Made by a program: the position numbers and the translations under genes. Positions 27,779-36,681 of a stretch of DNA of 56,453 bases are shown here, piece after piece. The DNA lies in the NCBI GenBank assembly GCA_943788895.1, contig CALSRZ010000004.1, forward strand, positions 1 through 56,453. The letters run 5' to 3'. The notes under the pieces are model-generated. The model worked only from the letters and a program-made list of their open reading frames with translations. It was not told the DNA's origin and made no database searches. This DNA is from an uncultured Pseudomonadales bacterium. GTDB lineage: Bacteria > Pseudomonadota > Gammaproteobacteria > Pseudomonadales > Porticoccaceae. Within the stretch, counting starts at the first letter, position 1. Each line of letters starts with the position of its first letter.

Positions 27779-28798
27779 CGGATCCAGGTTGTAGGCATCT
27801 GGCGGCAGGTTCCTGGCGATATCAATCGTGCCTTCCTTGCCGCTTAAAGACAGCACCTTCTTTTGACTGAGTCGACGCTTGTTCACATCGAGAATAATCG
27901 TCAACTTGGGTTTTCTACCCATTCCCGCTTTGTAGTCACTGACAACCGCAACCTCGCCATTGGTAAGCTCCACCAGTGATCCCGGTGGATAGAGACCAAT
28001 AGCCTGAATAAAGGTATCCACCAGTTCTTTCTGGAATAGCCTTGAGCGCCAGCCGGCCAGCTTGAGGATCGCCTCAGAGTGGGGGATTGGCGTTGCATAG
28101 TAGCGCGGGCTGGTCATGGCATCGTAGCAGTCAACAATACCGGCTATACGCGCGTAGAGGGGGATATCAGTGCCCCCCAGCTGGTTGGGATAGCCGGAGC
28201 CATTAAAGCGTTCATGGTGGTGACGCACTGCGGAGAGCACCTCCACCGGTAGCGGCAGGTCTTCAAGTATGCTCAGGCCCAGTTCTATATGGCTGCGGGT
28301 TTCCGCACGCTCGGTGCTGGTCAGATCGGTGGTTTTGCGCAGTAGTGAGTCGGGTAGGTTTAACTTGCCTATATCAATCAGTAGGCCGGAAAGTGCCAGC
28401 TGGAAAAGCTCATCTTTATTTAAACCCAGCTGCCGCCCCATAACACAGGAGAGAATGGCGCAGGAGATACAGTGGCGGTGAGCATAGCTGCTTTTACTCT
28501 TTAATCTGGCCAACCATACTGTGGCGGCGGGATTGCGGACAATACTCTCGACCAGCGCTTCAACAAAGGCATCCAGTCGCTTTATATCAGGTTTGTTGCC
28601 GGCCTTAATCGTTTTGCTTATACGGTTAAATTCCTGCTGAATGCTCAGGTAGGCAAGGGTGGCAATACGCAGCTCCGAGGCGATATCGGTGCTTATCTGA
28701 TAGTCTGCACCATCTCTTTGAGCCAGTTCCTGATGGAGGGGTAAGCTGGTTATCTTTTGTTTATCTGCCAGCGCTGGCTGTTGAGTCTGTTCAATCAT
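27764..28798 (-). CDS. HD-GYP domain protein, degenerate HD motif
   Basis: 344 residues. The HD-GYP phosphodiesterase fold is clear: YAHRHCISCAI, the helix with LLIDIGKLNLP, ARIAGIVDCYDAMTSPRYY and HHERFNGSGYP (the GYP motif). The usual HDIGK is IDIGK here, so a metal-ligating His is missing and activity against c-di-GMP is doubtful; related proteins with [IL]D[IV]GK do exist. The N-terminus lacks the complete DUF3391 present in its paralogue at 30280-31542. The two share the same order of motifs and C-terminal tail ('LDPEAL'), so they are probably a duplication around the GGDEF-EAL gene. Confidence 0.87.
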   Translation of the reverse strand: MIEQTQQPALADKQKITSLPLHQELAQRDGADYQISTDIASELRIATLAYLSIQQEFNRISKTIKAGNKPDIKRLDAFVEALVESIVRNPAATVWLARLKSKSSYAHRHCISCAILSCVMGRQLGLNKDELFQLALSGLLIDIGKLNLPDSLLRKTTDLTSTERAETRSHIELGLSILEDLPLPVEVLSAVRHHHERFNGSGYPNQLGGTDIPLYARIAGIVDCYDAMTSPRYYATPIPHSEAILKLAGWRSRLFQKELVDTFIQAIGLYPPGSLVELTNGEVAVVSDYKAGMGRKPKLTIILDVNKRRLSQKKVLSLSGKEGTIDIARNLPPDAYNLDPEALF

Positions 28799-28837
28799 TT
28801 CACTAAAACATCCTGTGTTAACGACATATCCTGTTAT

Positions 28838-28879
28838 TTGTCCCGCTATGCACTTTGTTTCTTGTCTCGCTATGCACTT
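28838..28879. repeat. Short direct repeat upstream of HD-GYP gene
   Basis: Two 18-base copies of TTGTC[CT]CGCTATGCACTT (28838-28855 and 28862-28879), differing at one base, in the 154-base gap between the HD-GYP and GGDEF-EAL genes. Could be an operator or a small duplication. Confidence 0.6.
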
Positions 28880-28952
28880 GCTAAGAAAAAGGATAGCAGA
28901 AAATTAACTGGGCACGATTTTGCCCAAACCTGAATAGAAATTCTGTTAGCTG

Positions 28953-30260
28953 TTAACCAACAATGGGTTTTGTTTTATCAATTGGGTACTGATTCAGCCA
29001 GTGCTGGAATTTTTCCGCTGGCAAGGCCTTGCTTATATGATAGCCCTGGGCATAGGTGCAGCCCAGTTCTGTCAGTGTTGTCTGTGTTTCCAGAGTCTCG
29101 ACACCTTCGGCGACAATCTGCATATTAAAGCGCAGTCCCCAATCGAGAATTAATTTCACTATATCCATATCGATCTGGCTGTTGAGCATATTGAAGACAA
29201 ATGACTTATCTATTTTCAACTCGTCAGCAGGGATAAATTTAAAATACTCCAGAGAGGAGTAGCCGGTTCCAAAGTCATCTATAGAAATTTTTACCCCCAA
29301 CTCTTTGATTTTGCTGAGGGTCTTAAATCCCTGATTAAGGTCTTGCTGAATTGTCGATTCGGTAACCTCGATACACAGATCGGCGGGGTTGCCACCCCAG
29401 AGATTGAGGCTCGATTCAATGCTGTCGAATAGCCCCGGCCAGCGCAGGCACGAGGCGGAGAGGTTGACGGCAGTGGTGATCGGTTTGCCGTCAATGCACC
29501 AGCTGGCGGATTCTCTCAAAGCGGTATTGATAGTCCAGGCGAACAGCTCCTGCATTTGCCCCGACTGTTCAATAATCCCTATCAGCTGCTCTGGTTTAAT
29601 TCTGTACTCATTGTTATCTATCCAGCGAATCAGACTCTCGGCACCGCGCGGTCGATTGTCGGCAAGACTTATCTGTGGCTGGTAGTGGAGTTGAAAGCTG
29701 TTTTCAGAGAGCCCCTGAATTACCTGCTCCTTGAGTGCCACCTGATGTTGAGCACTGGCCACTGCTGAGCTCTCGCTGATATGGTACTGCTGTTGATTGG
29801 TTTTGGCCTGTTTAGCGGCGGCCTCAGCTTCCTGTAGCAGCACCTCGGCTCTGCTTCCGGTGCTGGATGCGGAGAAGCCGATACGCCCCTCAAGAAAAAT
29901 GGCCTGATCCTCGAGTACAAACAGGCGACACAACTGGTCGATAATCTTTTTTGCCACCAGAGGTATCAGCTGGATATTCAGCAGTGGTGAAAATATCAGT
30001 GCAAATTTATCACCGTCGACTCTGGTGCAGAAGATCGGGTTTTGCGGAATTGCGGCGAGTCGCTGTTGCAGTTCGGCAAGCACTCTGTCGCCATTGCTGT
30101 AGCCGTGGCGCTGATTGATCTGGGCGAAATTGTTTAGATCGACCAGTGCCAGAACAGTCAGTTTTTGCTTGCCAGCCTGTTGATTTAAGCAGTGGTTGAG
30201 CGCAGACAGCAATCCCTGTCGATCAATATCAAAGTCGGTTTTATCTGCACTATTGTCCAT
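28953..30260 (-). CDS. GGDEF-EAL protein, degenerate cyclase and probably active c-di-GMP phosphodiesterase
   Basis: 435 residues, soluble, without a sensor domain. The N-terminal GGDEF fold (about 15-160) has RVDGDKF where active cyclases have RxGGDEF, so it is probably inactive. The EAL domain (about 180-425) keeps the catalytic set: ESLIRW (EAL variant with Glu retained), VNLSA, IEVTEST, IDDFGTGYSS, LKIDKSF, VAEGVET and AQGYHISKALP. It should hydrolyse c-di-GMP to pGpG, and so could oppose Alg44 activation encoded about 18 kb away; the link is inferred. It lies between two HD-GYP genes on the same strand. Confidence 0.9.
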   Translation of the reverse strand: MDNSADKTDFDIDRQGLLSALNHCLNQQAGKQKLTVLALVDLNNFAQINQRHGYSNGDRVLAELQQRLAAIPQNPIFCTRVDGDKFALIFSPLLNIQLIPLVAKKIIDQLCRLFVLEDQAIFLEGRIGFSASSTGSRAEVLLQEAEAAAKQAKTNQQQYHISESSAVASAQHQVALKEQVIQGLSENSFQLHYQPQISLADNRPRGAESLIRWIDNNEYRIKPEQLIGIIEQSGQMQELFAWTINTALRESASWCIDGKPITTAVNLSASCLRWPGLFDSIESSLNLWGGNPADLCIEVTESTIQQDLNQGFKTLSKIKELGVKISIDDFGTGYSSLEYFKFIPADELKIDKSFVFNMLNSQIDMDIVKLILDWGLRFNMQIVAEGVETLETQTTLTELGCTYAQGYHISKALPAEKFQHWLNQYPIDKTKPIVG

Positions 30261-30279
30261 TTACAACCCTGTTAGTTAA

Positions 30280-31542
30280 TTAAATATAGAGCGCTTCGGG
30301 ATCCAGCCCGTAGGCACCGGGCTCCAGGGTTTTTAGTATTTCAACCACTTTGCGGTCCTCGCCAACAAAATTGGCAAGATCAATCTCGCTAAAATCTTCC
30401 AACTGCTTTTTATGTTGATCGAGTATCACCAGTACCTGGGGTCGTAGGCGCTTGCCGGGATTTTCTTTGACTACAATGCCCACTTCGCCAGAGGAGAGTT
30501 CAACCAGGGTCCCGGTGGGGTAGATGCCCACCGACTGAATAAAGGCTTCAATTAACTCCGGCTGAAAGTCGTAGCCGCGCCACTCATACATCTTCTTAAT
30601 AGCCAGGGCATGGGGGATAGGTTTTGCATAGACCCGCTGACTGGTAATCGCATCATAGCAGTCGGCGATAGCGGCGATTCTGGCATACAGTGGGATCTCT
30701 GTGCCCTGCAGCGCCTGTGGATAGCCACTGCCATTAAAGCGCTCGTGGTGACAGGCAATCATATCCATTACCGACTGGGGTATTTTGCGCGCTGAGTCGG
30801 CGGCCATTTTTAGGCTCAGATCGACATGTTTTTTAACCAGGGAAAACTCCCGTTCGCTGAGCTGTTGTTTCTTGTTTAACACCGCGCCGGGTATCTTTAA
30901 TTTGCCTATATCGAGAAGCATGCCACCCATGGAGAGCAGGGCCAGTTCTTTTTTTGGCAAGCCGATTTGGCGGCCAATAACCGAGCACCAGATTGCCACG
31001 GCAATACAATGTCTGTAGGTATAGGAGTCCTGGGATTTTAAGCGCGCCAGCCAGATACTGGCACCTGGGTTGCGCACTACGCTGTCGACTAAAGGCGTTA
31101 CGATCTCGCTAAGGTTGGCGATATTGAGTGACTTGCCGCTGCCGATACGGCTGGCCATATTGTCAAATTCATCCTTGATTTTCTGGTAGGCGTTATTGGC
31201 CTCGCTGATTTCACTGGTGACAGCGATCTTATCGTCATATTTAACGATACGCCTTGAGGACAGTTCTTTGTTAAACGGTGTTGCAGCTACCCCGAGTTTT
31301 CGGCTGTGTGAGAGCTTATGAGAAACCTCGACATCGAGATTGGTAACGCTGCGCTCGTAGTCGACATAGACATAGTCACAGTAAAGGCTGAGCTTCTGCA
31401 CATCAGAGGCATTGCGGATCATAAAACCTTGAAGATAGAAGGGGGTTTCCAGCCACGGGCGATCCAGACCAGAGACATACATACCGGTCTCGAGTTGATG
31501 AACATAGATTTTTTTAGTTTGCAGCTGCCCCAAACCCGTCAC
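30280..31542 (-). CDS. DUF3391 / HD-GYP domain protein
   Basis: 420 residues. The N-terminal DUF3391 (about 8-70: VHQLETGMYVSGLDRPWLETPF) is the usual partner of HD-GYP domains. The HD-GYP part has YRHCIAVAIWCSVIGRQIGL, GGMLLDIGKLKIP, HHERFNGSGYPQALQGTEIPLYARIAAIADCYDAIT. As in the paralogue at 27764, the His of the HD pair is replaced (LDIGK). It sits 19 bases upstream of the GGDEF-EAL gene on the same strand, so the two are probably co-transcribed. Confidence 0.9.
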   Translation of the reverse strand: MTGLGQLQTKKIYVHQLETGMYVSGLDRPWLETPFYLQGFMIRNASDVQKLSLYCDYVYVDYERSVTNLDVEVSHKLSHSRKLGVAATPFNKELSSRRIVKYDDKIAVTSEISEANNAYQKIKDEFDNMASRIGSGKSLNIANLSEIVTPLVDSVVRNPGASIWLARLKSQDSYTYRHCIAVAIWCSVIGRQIGLPKKELALLSMGGMLLDIGKLKIPGAVLNKKQQLSEREFSLVKKHVDLSLKMAADSARKIPQSVMDMIACHHERFNGSGYPQALQGTEIPLYARIAAIADCYDAITSQRVYAKPIPHALAIKKMYEWRGYDFQPELIEAFIQSVGIYPTGTLVELSSGEVGIVVKENPGKRLRPQVLVILDQHKKQLEDFSEIDLANFVGEDRKVVEILKTLEPGAYGLDPEALYI

Positions 31543-31635
31543 TCCTTAACGTTCTTATAACTCCCCTGTACTGTTTGCTCTGTTGCGATTTCTGCAACCG
31601 GACTAATTATTATTATGCTCGCTGTCTCTTTAAGT

Positions 31636-32802
31636 CTAGTCTCTGCGCAGCTTGTCGTTGACTGCGATAGGATTTGAAAAGTTGAAGACTACTATATAGC
31701 TGGAGATCAGAAAAGTGATAATCGCTGCGGCCTGGATTAAATGTGATGCGTTATTGCCGATCAAGGTACTGTTAAATGCCACATAGGCAATCAGCAGTGA
31801 GAACTCGCTGTTTTGCCCGAGTCGAAAGCCAATATCCCAGGCCAGCGCCTGGCTTTCACTCTGCTTGCGCAACAGGGCGTGGTAGATCACCGGTTTAAGA
31901 ACCAGCATCAGCGTGCCAAGCACAATTGCCGGAATCGCAATATGGGGAATCAGTGACAGGTCAAAACCACCGCCAAGCGAGAAGAAGAAAAGAATCAGAA
32001 AGAAATCGCGCAGTGGTTTCAGGTTGAGTGCGATATAAGCGGCGATAGGGCTGGTGGCAATCGAGATGCCGGCGATAAAGGCACCGATTTCCCGTGACAG
32101 CCCGGCGTATTCAAATAGCTCAGCTACACCCAGGCACCAGCCTATCGCCAGCAGGAAGACATATTCACCAATCCGGTCAAAGCGTGCAAATAGTGGCTGA
32201 AGTATATAGCGCACCATCAGCACGGCGCCGCCAATCAGCAGCGGCAGTGCAACCAGGCTGATGCCAAATCTACTGACACTGACATCACCGGAGCTTGCAG
32301 AGATCAACATCAGCAGAACAAAGATCGCCAAGAAATCCTGCATCAACAGCATACCGACCATCAATTCACCAGAGTGCTTGTGGTGTAGCACAGTGGTGGG
32401 TAACAGTTTGATACCAATAATGGTGCTGGAAAACATCATCGATGCGCCGATAATCAGGTTCTCTGTAGGACTGAAACCAAATGCATAGCCAACCCCATAG
32501 CCGACGCCGGCAAATAGCAGGGAGCTGATCAATGTGAGATGGGTGACCTGTTTCAGAACCCGGGCCAGCGCCTGAGGCTGCATATCCAGACCGAGCAGAA
32601 AGAGCAAAAATATAATGCCAATACTGGCTATTTCGGCGATAAGGTCAACGTCGGTGACCCAGCCGAGACCGTGAGGTCCCATCACTGCGCCGAGCAGAAT
32701 ATAGGCGACGAGAAGTGGTTGGCGACCAAACAGGGCGATAGAAGCGACTACTGCGGCGCCGCTAAAGATTAAAAAGAACAGTTGTATTAGGTGATGATCC
32801 AT
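31636..32802 (-). CDS. Kef/CPA2-type monovalent cation:proton antiporter
   Basis: 388 residues, about twelve membrane segments, no C-terminal TrkA-N domain. Motifs: LLVAYILLGAVMGPHGLGWV at the start, FLLGLDMQPQAL, SSTIIGIKLLPT, the dual-function helix LAIGWCLGVAELFEYAGLSREIGAFIAGI. It would exchange K+ or Na+ for protons at the inner membrane; the ion cannot be told from sequence. Confidence 0.88.
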   Translation of the reverse strand: MDHHLIQLFFLIFSGAAVVASIALFGRQPLLVAYILLGAVMGPHGLGWVTDVDLIAEIASIGIIFLLFLLGLDMQPQALARVLKQVTHLTLISSLLFAGVGYGVGYAFGFSPTENLIIGASMMFSSTIIGIKLLPTTVLHHKHSGELMVGMLLMQDFLAIFVLLMLISASSGDVSVSRFGISLVALPLLIGGAVLMVRYILQPLFARFDRIGEYVFLLAIGWCLGVAELFEYAGLSREIGAFIAGISIATSPIAAYIALNLKPLRDFFLILFFFSLGGGFDLSLIPHIAIPAIVLGTLMLVLKPVIYHALLRKQSESQALAWDIGFRLGQNSEFSLLIAYVAFNSTLIGNNASHLIQAAAIITFLISSYIVVFNFSNPIAVNDKLRRD

Positions 32803-32814
32803 CGTGCCATTTCA

Positions 32815-32851
32815 ATACAGACGGCCCAAAGGTGCAATGGGCCAGTCTGTT
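32815..32851. other. Hairpin between DUF934 gene and antiporter
   Basis: ACAGAC-GGCCCA pairs with TGGGCC-A-GTCTGT (12 bp, one bulge). The T-run follows only on the plus strand, where no gene points in, so it is not a clear terminator for the cysI-DUF934 unit; on the minus strand it sits just upstream of the antiporter ATG. Confidence 0.5.
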
Positions 32852-32888
32852 TTATTTGAAAAAAAATCCTTTTTAGTCTTGTCGCTAC

Positions 32889-33389
32889 TTAGCGGTGGCG
32901 CTTGAAGAGGGGTTCTGGTTGATCCACTGCGACCTGATAGGCATCGCTAAAATCATTCAGTGATTTGCAGGCCGCGGCCAGATCAATCTCTGAATCAAAC
33001 TGAAAGGCGTTGAATCCGCAGCGCTGCATCATAAACAGCTGGTCGCGGATAAACTGGCCTACGGCGCGAATCTCACCGATATAGCCATAGCGCTCGCGAA
33101 GCAGGCGGGCTACAGAGAAACCGCGGCCATCGACAAACTTGGGAAAGTTAATCGCGATAACTGGCAGTGCTGCAATAGAACCGGCAAATTCTTCGATCTC
33201 TTCATGGCTGTCGATCCAGACACCCACATTGCCGCTGTGGTCAGCCAGTTGTTGCTGGTTGGCTTGCCAGTAATTAACCGGAACCAGAATATCACCGGCG
33301 GGTAGAGATTCACTCTCAGCAGCAACTAGTTGCCAGCTATTATCGACAACCGCAGCGTCTTTCAAATACTGTTTAGGATGCTGGTGCAT
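32889..33389 (-). CDS. DUF934 protein linked to sulfite reductase
   Basis: 167 residues from the ATG at 33389, chosen because AAGGAG lies eight bases upstream; the frame is open to 33419. Family features: NFPKFVDGRGFSVARLLRERYGYIGEIRAVG and FIRDQLFMMQRCGFNAFQ. Proteins of this family are nearly always next to a siroheme nitrite/sulfite reductase or cysH; the biochemical role is unknown. The start lies inside the 3' end of cysI (17-base overlap), so the two are coupled. Confidence 0.88.
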   Translation of the reverse strand: MHQHPKQYLKDAAVVDNSWQLVAAESESLPAGDILVPVNYWQANQQQLADHSGNVGVWIDSHEEIEEFAGSIAALPVIAINFPKFVDGRGFSVARLLRERYGYIGEIRAVGQFIRDQLFMMQRCGFNAFQFDSEIDLAAACKSLNDFSDAYQVAVDQPEPLFKRHR

Positions 33390-35037
33390 AAACTCTCTCC
33401 TTGAATTTTTCGATGCCAATACGCTGGTAGGTATTTAAAAAGCTCTCTTGGTCGAGACGGTTTTCAACATACACATCCAAGAGTTTTTCAATGCTATCAA
33501 CAACCGCATCGCGAGACAGTGAACGGCCGAGAACCTTGCCGAGGGCAGCATCTTTATTGGCGCTACCGCCGAGCTGAATCTGATACCATTCTTCGCCTTT
33601 TTTATCGACGCCGAGAATACCTATATGACCAATATGATGATGGCCACAGGCGTTCATACAGCCGGAGATGTTCAGTTCCAGATCGCCGAGATCATAGACA
33701 TAGTCGAGATCGTCAAACTTGCGCTGGATAGCTTCGGCCACCGGAATAGATTTGGCATTGGCCAGCGAGCAGTAGTCGCCGCCTGGGCAACAGATCATAT
33801 CGTTAATGGTGCCAATATTAGGCGTCGCCAGTCCGGCTTCTTTGGCCTGCTGCCAGAGTTCAAAGAGCTCTGTTTTAAGCACATCGGCGAGAACAATATT
33901 CTGGTTGTGGGTGGTGCGAATCTCGCCAAATGAGTAGCGGTCAGCGAGGTCGGCAATAATATCCAGCTGGCGGTCAGTAACATCGCCTGGAGCCACGCCC
34001 GCAGGTTTCAGTGACAGCGTTATCGAAGCGTAACCGCTTTGCTTTTGCGCTCTGACATTGCGATCCAGCCAGCGCGAGAAGGCTTTGTGCTCTGCAGCCT
34101 GTGACTGTAGCTCGGCATCAACCGCAGCACTGTCGACAGACAGATAGTCGGGGGCGGTAAAGAAGCTTTTAACGCGCTCTATTTCACTGCCATTTAATGT
34201 TGCTGGGCCATCTTTAAGATGTTCCCATTCGGCTTCGACGCGCTTGGCAAAAACTTCTGGCGTCCAGGCTCTAACTAGAATCTTGATACGCGCCTTGTAC
34301 TTGTTGTCGCGATTGCCGTAGCGGTTGTAGACACGCAGGATGGCGTCTAAATAGGTCAGCAGATGTTCCTTGGGCAGAAACTCGCGAATCGACGAGGCGA
34401 TAACAGGGGTTCTTCCCAGTCCGCCACCGACGTATACATGGAAGCCGGTCTCGCCACGGTCATTTTTAACCAGCTGAAGACCAATATCATGCAGTAGGAA
34501 AGCAGCGCGATCTTCTTCAGAACCGCAGACGGCGATTTTAAACTTGCGCGGCAGGAAGGCAAATTCCGGATGCAGGGTCGACCACTGGCGAATAATTTCA
34601 CACCAGGGGCGGGGATCTTCAATTTCATCGCTGGCGACACCGGCAAACTGATCGGTGGTGGTATTGCGAATACAGTTGCCACTGGTTTGGATAGCATGCA
34701 TCTCGACAGAGGCGAGCTCGGCGAGAATATCTGGAACTTCTTCCAGCACTGGCCAGTTAAGCTGAATATTTTGACGGGTGGTAAAGTGAACATAGCCCTT
34801 GTCGTAGGTTCTGCTGATAGCGGCGATCTTGCGAACCTGGCGACTGGACATCAGCCCGTAGGGAACAGCGATACGCAACATGGGCGCCAAGCGCTGAACA
34901 TAGAGGCCATTTTGCAGGCGCAGCGGGAGGAATTCTTCGTCGCTAATCTGTCCGTCGAGATAGCGTTTGGTCTGGTCTCGATACTGCTCAACTCGCTCGT
35001 CGACGATTTTTTGATCGTATTGATCGTAGATATACAT
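33373..35037 (-). CDS. cysI: Siroheme nitrite/sulfite reductase (CysI-type)
   Basis: 554 residues. Reduces sulfite to sulfide in assimilation with six electrons. The 4Fe-4S/siroheme cysteines are visible in NDMICCPGGDYCSLA and ISGCMNACGHHHIGHIG; TTRQNIQLNWP is the typical substrate-binding segment. No cysJ flavoprotein subunit is nearby, so electrons may come from ferredoxin or a distant reductase. Followed by DUF934 in one unit. Confidence 0.92.
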   Translation of the reverse strand: MYIYDQYDQKIVDERVEQYRDQTKRYLDGQISDEEFLPLRLQNGLYVQRLAPMLRIAVPYGLMSSRQVRKIAAISRTYDKGYVHFTTRQNIQLNWPVLEEVPDILAELASVEMHAIQTSGNCIRNTTTDQFAGVASDEIEDPRPWCEIIRQWSTLHPEFAFLPRKFKIAVCGSEEDRAAFLLHDIGLQLVKNDRGETGFHVYVGGGLGRTPVIASSIREFLPKEHLLTYLDAILRVYNRYGNRDNKYKARIKILVRAWTPEVFAKRVEAEWEHLKDGPATLNGSEIERVKSFFTAPDYLSVDSAAVDAELQSQAAEHKAFSRWLDRNVRAQKQSGYASITLSLKPAGVAPGDVTDRQLDIIADLADRYSFGEIRTTHNQNIVLADVLKTELFELWQQAKEAGLATPNIGTINDMICCPGGDYCSLANAKSIPVAEAIQRKFDDLDYVYDLGDLELNISGCMNACGHHHIGHIGILGVDKKGEEWYQIQLGGSANKDAALGKVLGRSLSRDAVVDSIEKLLDVYVENRLDQESFLNTYQRIGIEKFKERVYAPAS

Positions 35038-35409
35038 GGCGTTTTATTTTACCTTTTACCTTTAAACTGTTACCTGACTTTTTAAACTAACTTTTAATAC
35101 TAAATTATCGCGTTTTTAAATTGGCTACTATCAAAGGGGCGCCATAATAGCGTTACAGCGCAGGCTTTTGAATGACTATTTAAATATATATTGGTTGTTT
35201 TGTGGAATATTCAGGCTTTTTCCACCCTGATCAATACTGATTTAGCCATTGCCTGAAGAGTTTTCTGGCTAATCAGTCATTTTTTAGCCGCAGCTGGTTT
35301 CTTTCCCCGCAAAAGGCGCGACAGTTGAGAATGCAGTTGCTAGAATGCGCGCTCTTTTGAGACCTTCGACGAAATTACATCCATTTTTACAGTTTATTAA
35401 GGTATATCT
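35038..35409. other. Intergenic control region between cysI and the small membrane protein gene
   Basis: 372 AT-rich bases between divergent genes. No gene, hairpin with T-run or recognised operator could be fixed here; it should hold the promoters of both units. Confidence 0.4.
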
Positions 35410-35541
35410 ATGTCTAGCGACAACAACCAAACAACCCCGGATTACAGCACTGCAGATAGCAAGGCTGATGCCATTGCCGCAGTTGCCATCCTGTCTATAA
35501 TTATTGTTACCGTTGTTTACTGGCTCTCTACTCTCGGGTAA
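35410..35541 (+). CDS. Small single-pass membrane protein
   Basis: 43 residues: a hydrophilic Asn/Thr/Asp-rich N-terminus (about 1-20), then one hydrophobic helix AVAILSIIIVTVVYWLS (about 24-40). AAGG lies nine bases before the ATG, and nadA follows 37 bases after the stop. Proteins of this size and pattern occur in gammaproteobacterial genomes as conserved hypotheticals; no function is assigned. Confidence 0.7.
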   Translation: MSSDNNQTTPDYSTADSKADAIAAVAILSIIIVTVVYWLSTLG

Positions 35542-35578
35542 TTGTCAGACCTGTTTAATTTCTGGGAATAGCTAAATT

Positions 35579-36649
35579 ATGACTGATAGATTGCAGCTGG
35601 CTGAAAATGTGAATCAACGATCTATGGTTGAGGATTACCTCAATCGGGTTCAACTTGAGCCGGAGATCAGTGCACAGAAAATTGCCCAGTTACAAGAGCA
35701 GATCAAACAGCAGCTGATTGAAAAAGACGCTGTACTTATCGCCCATTACTACACCGATCCGTTAATTCAGGCGCTGGCTGAAGAGACTGGCGGCGTGGTT
35801 TCAGACTCTCTTGAAATGGCGCGTTTCGGTAGCACTCACAGTGCCCAGACACTGGTGATTGCCGGGGTAAAGTTTATGGGTGAGACGGCAAAAATACTCA
35901 CCCCTCAAAAGCGCGTTTTAATGCCAACTCTCGAGGCAACCTGTTCTCTTGATGTCGGCTGCCCAGCCGATAAGTTTGCCGAGTTTTGTGACCAGCACCC
36001 GGATCGTACCGTGGTGGTTTACGCCAATACCTCGGCAGCGGTTAAAGCGCGAGCTGACTGGGTGGTGACTTCTAGTATTGCGCTGGATGTGGTCGACCAC
36101 CTGGATAGCCTCGGCGAAAAGATTCTCTGGGCACCGGACAAATATCTCGGCAGCTATGTGCAAGGTAAAACCGGCGCTGATATGTTGCTCTGGGATGGTA
36201 GCTGTATTGTTCATGAAGAGTTTAAAGCCAAGCGCCTTGTCGAACTTAAAGCGGTGTATCCGGATGCTGCTGTACTGGTTCACCCGGAATCACCGCAATC
36301 AGTGATCGATATTGCCGATGCAGTGGGTTCCACCTCGCAGCTTATTGCCTCTGCAGTCAGCCTTCCTCATAAGAAAATGATTGTAGCTACAGATCAGGGT
36401 ATCTTCTTCAAAATGCAGCAGGCGGTTCCGGATAAGGAACTGATAGTTGCTCCAACCGGTGGCAGCAGTGCGACCTGTCGCAGCTGTGCCAGCTGTCCGT
36501 GGATGGGTATGAACAGTCTGGAAAATTTACTCGCCTCTCTGCAAGAGGGTAGCAATGAAGTGTTTGTCGATGCCGGGATTGCCGAGCAGGCAATGAAATC
36601 TCTTGGCCGTATGATTGATTTTCGCGAGCAGCAAGCCTCTTTAGCATAA
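35579..36649 (+). CDS. nadA: Quinolinate synthase NadA
   Basis: 356 residues. Condenses iminoaspartate with dihydroxyacetone phosphate to quinolinate in NAD synthesis; 4Fe-4S enzyme. Diagnostic segments: [40 protein letters not shown] [38 protein letters not shown], and the cluster cysteines [15 protein letters not shown] near the C-terminus. Confidence 0.95.
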   Translation: MTDRLQLAENVNQRSMVEDYLNRVQLEPEISAQKIAQLQEQIKQQLIEKDAVLIAHYYTDPLIQALAEETGGVVSDSLEMARFGSTHSAQTLVIAGVKFMGETAKILTPQKRVLMPTLEATCSLDVGCPADKFAEFCDQHPDRTVVVYANTSAAVKARADWVVTSSIALDVVDHLDSLGEKILWAPDKYLGSYVQGKTGADMLLWDGSCIVHEEFKAKRLVELKAVYPDAAVLVHPESPQSVIDIADAVGSTSQLIASAVSLPHKKMIVATDQGIFFKMQQAVPDKELIVAPTGGSSATCRSCASCPWMGMNSLENLLASLQEGSNEVFVDAGIAEQAMKSLGRMIDFREQQASLA

Positions 36650-36681
36650 AGCTCTTAATAGACAAATAGCCTTTTCTTTTA

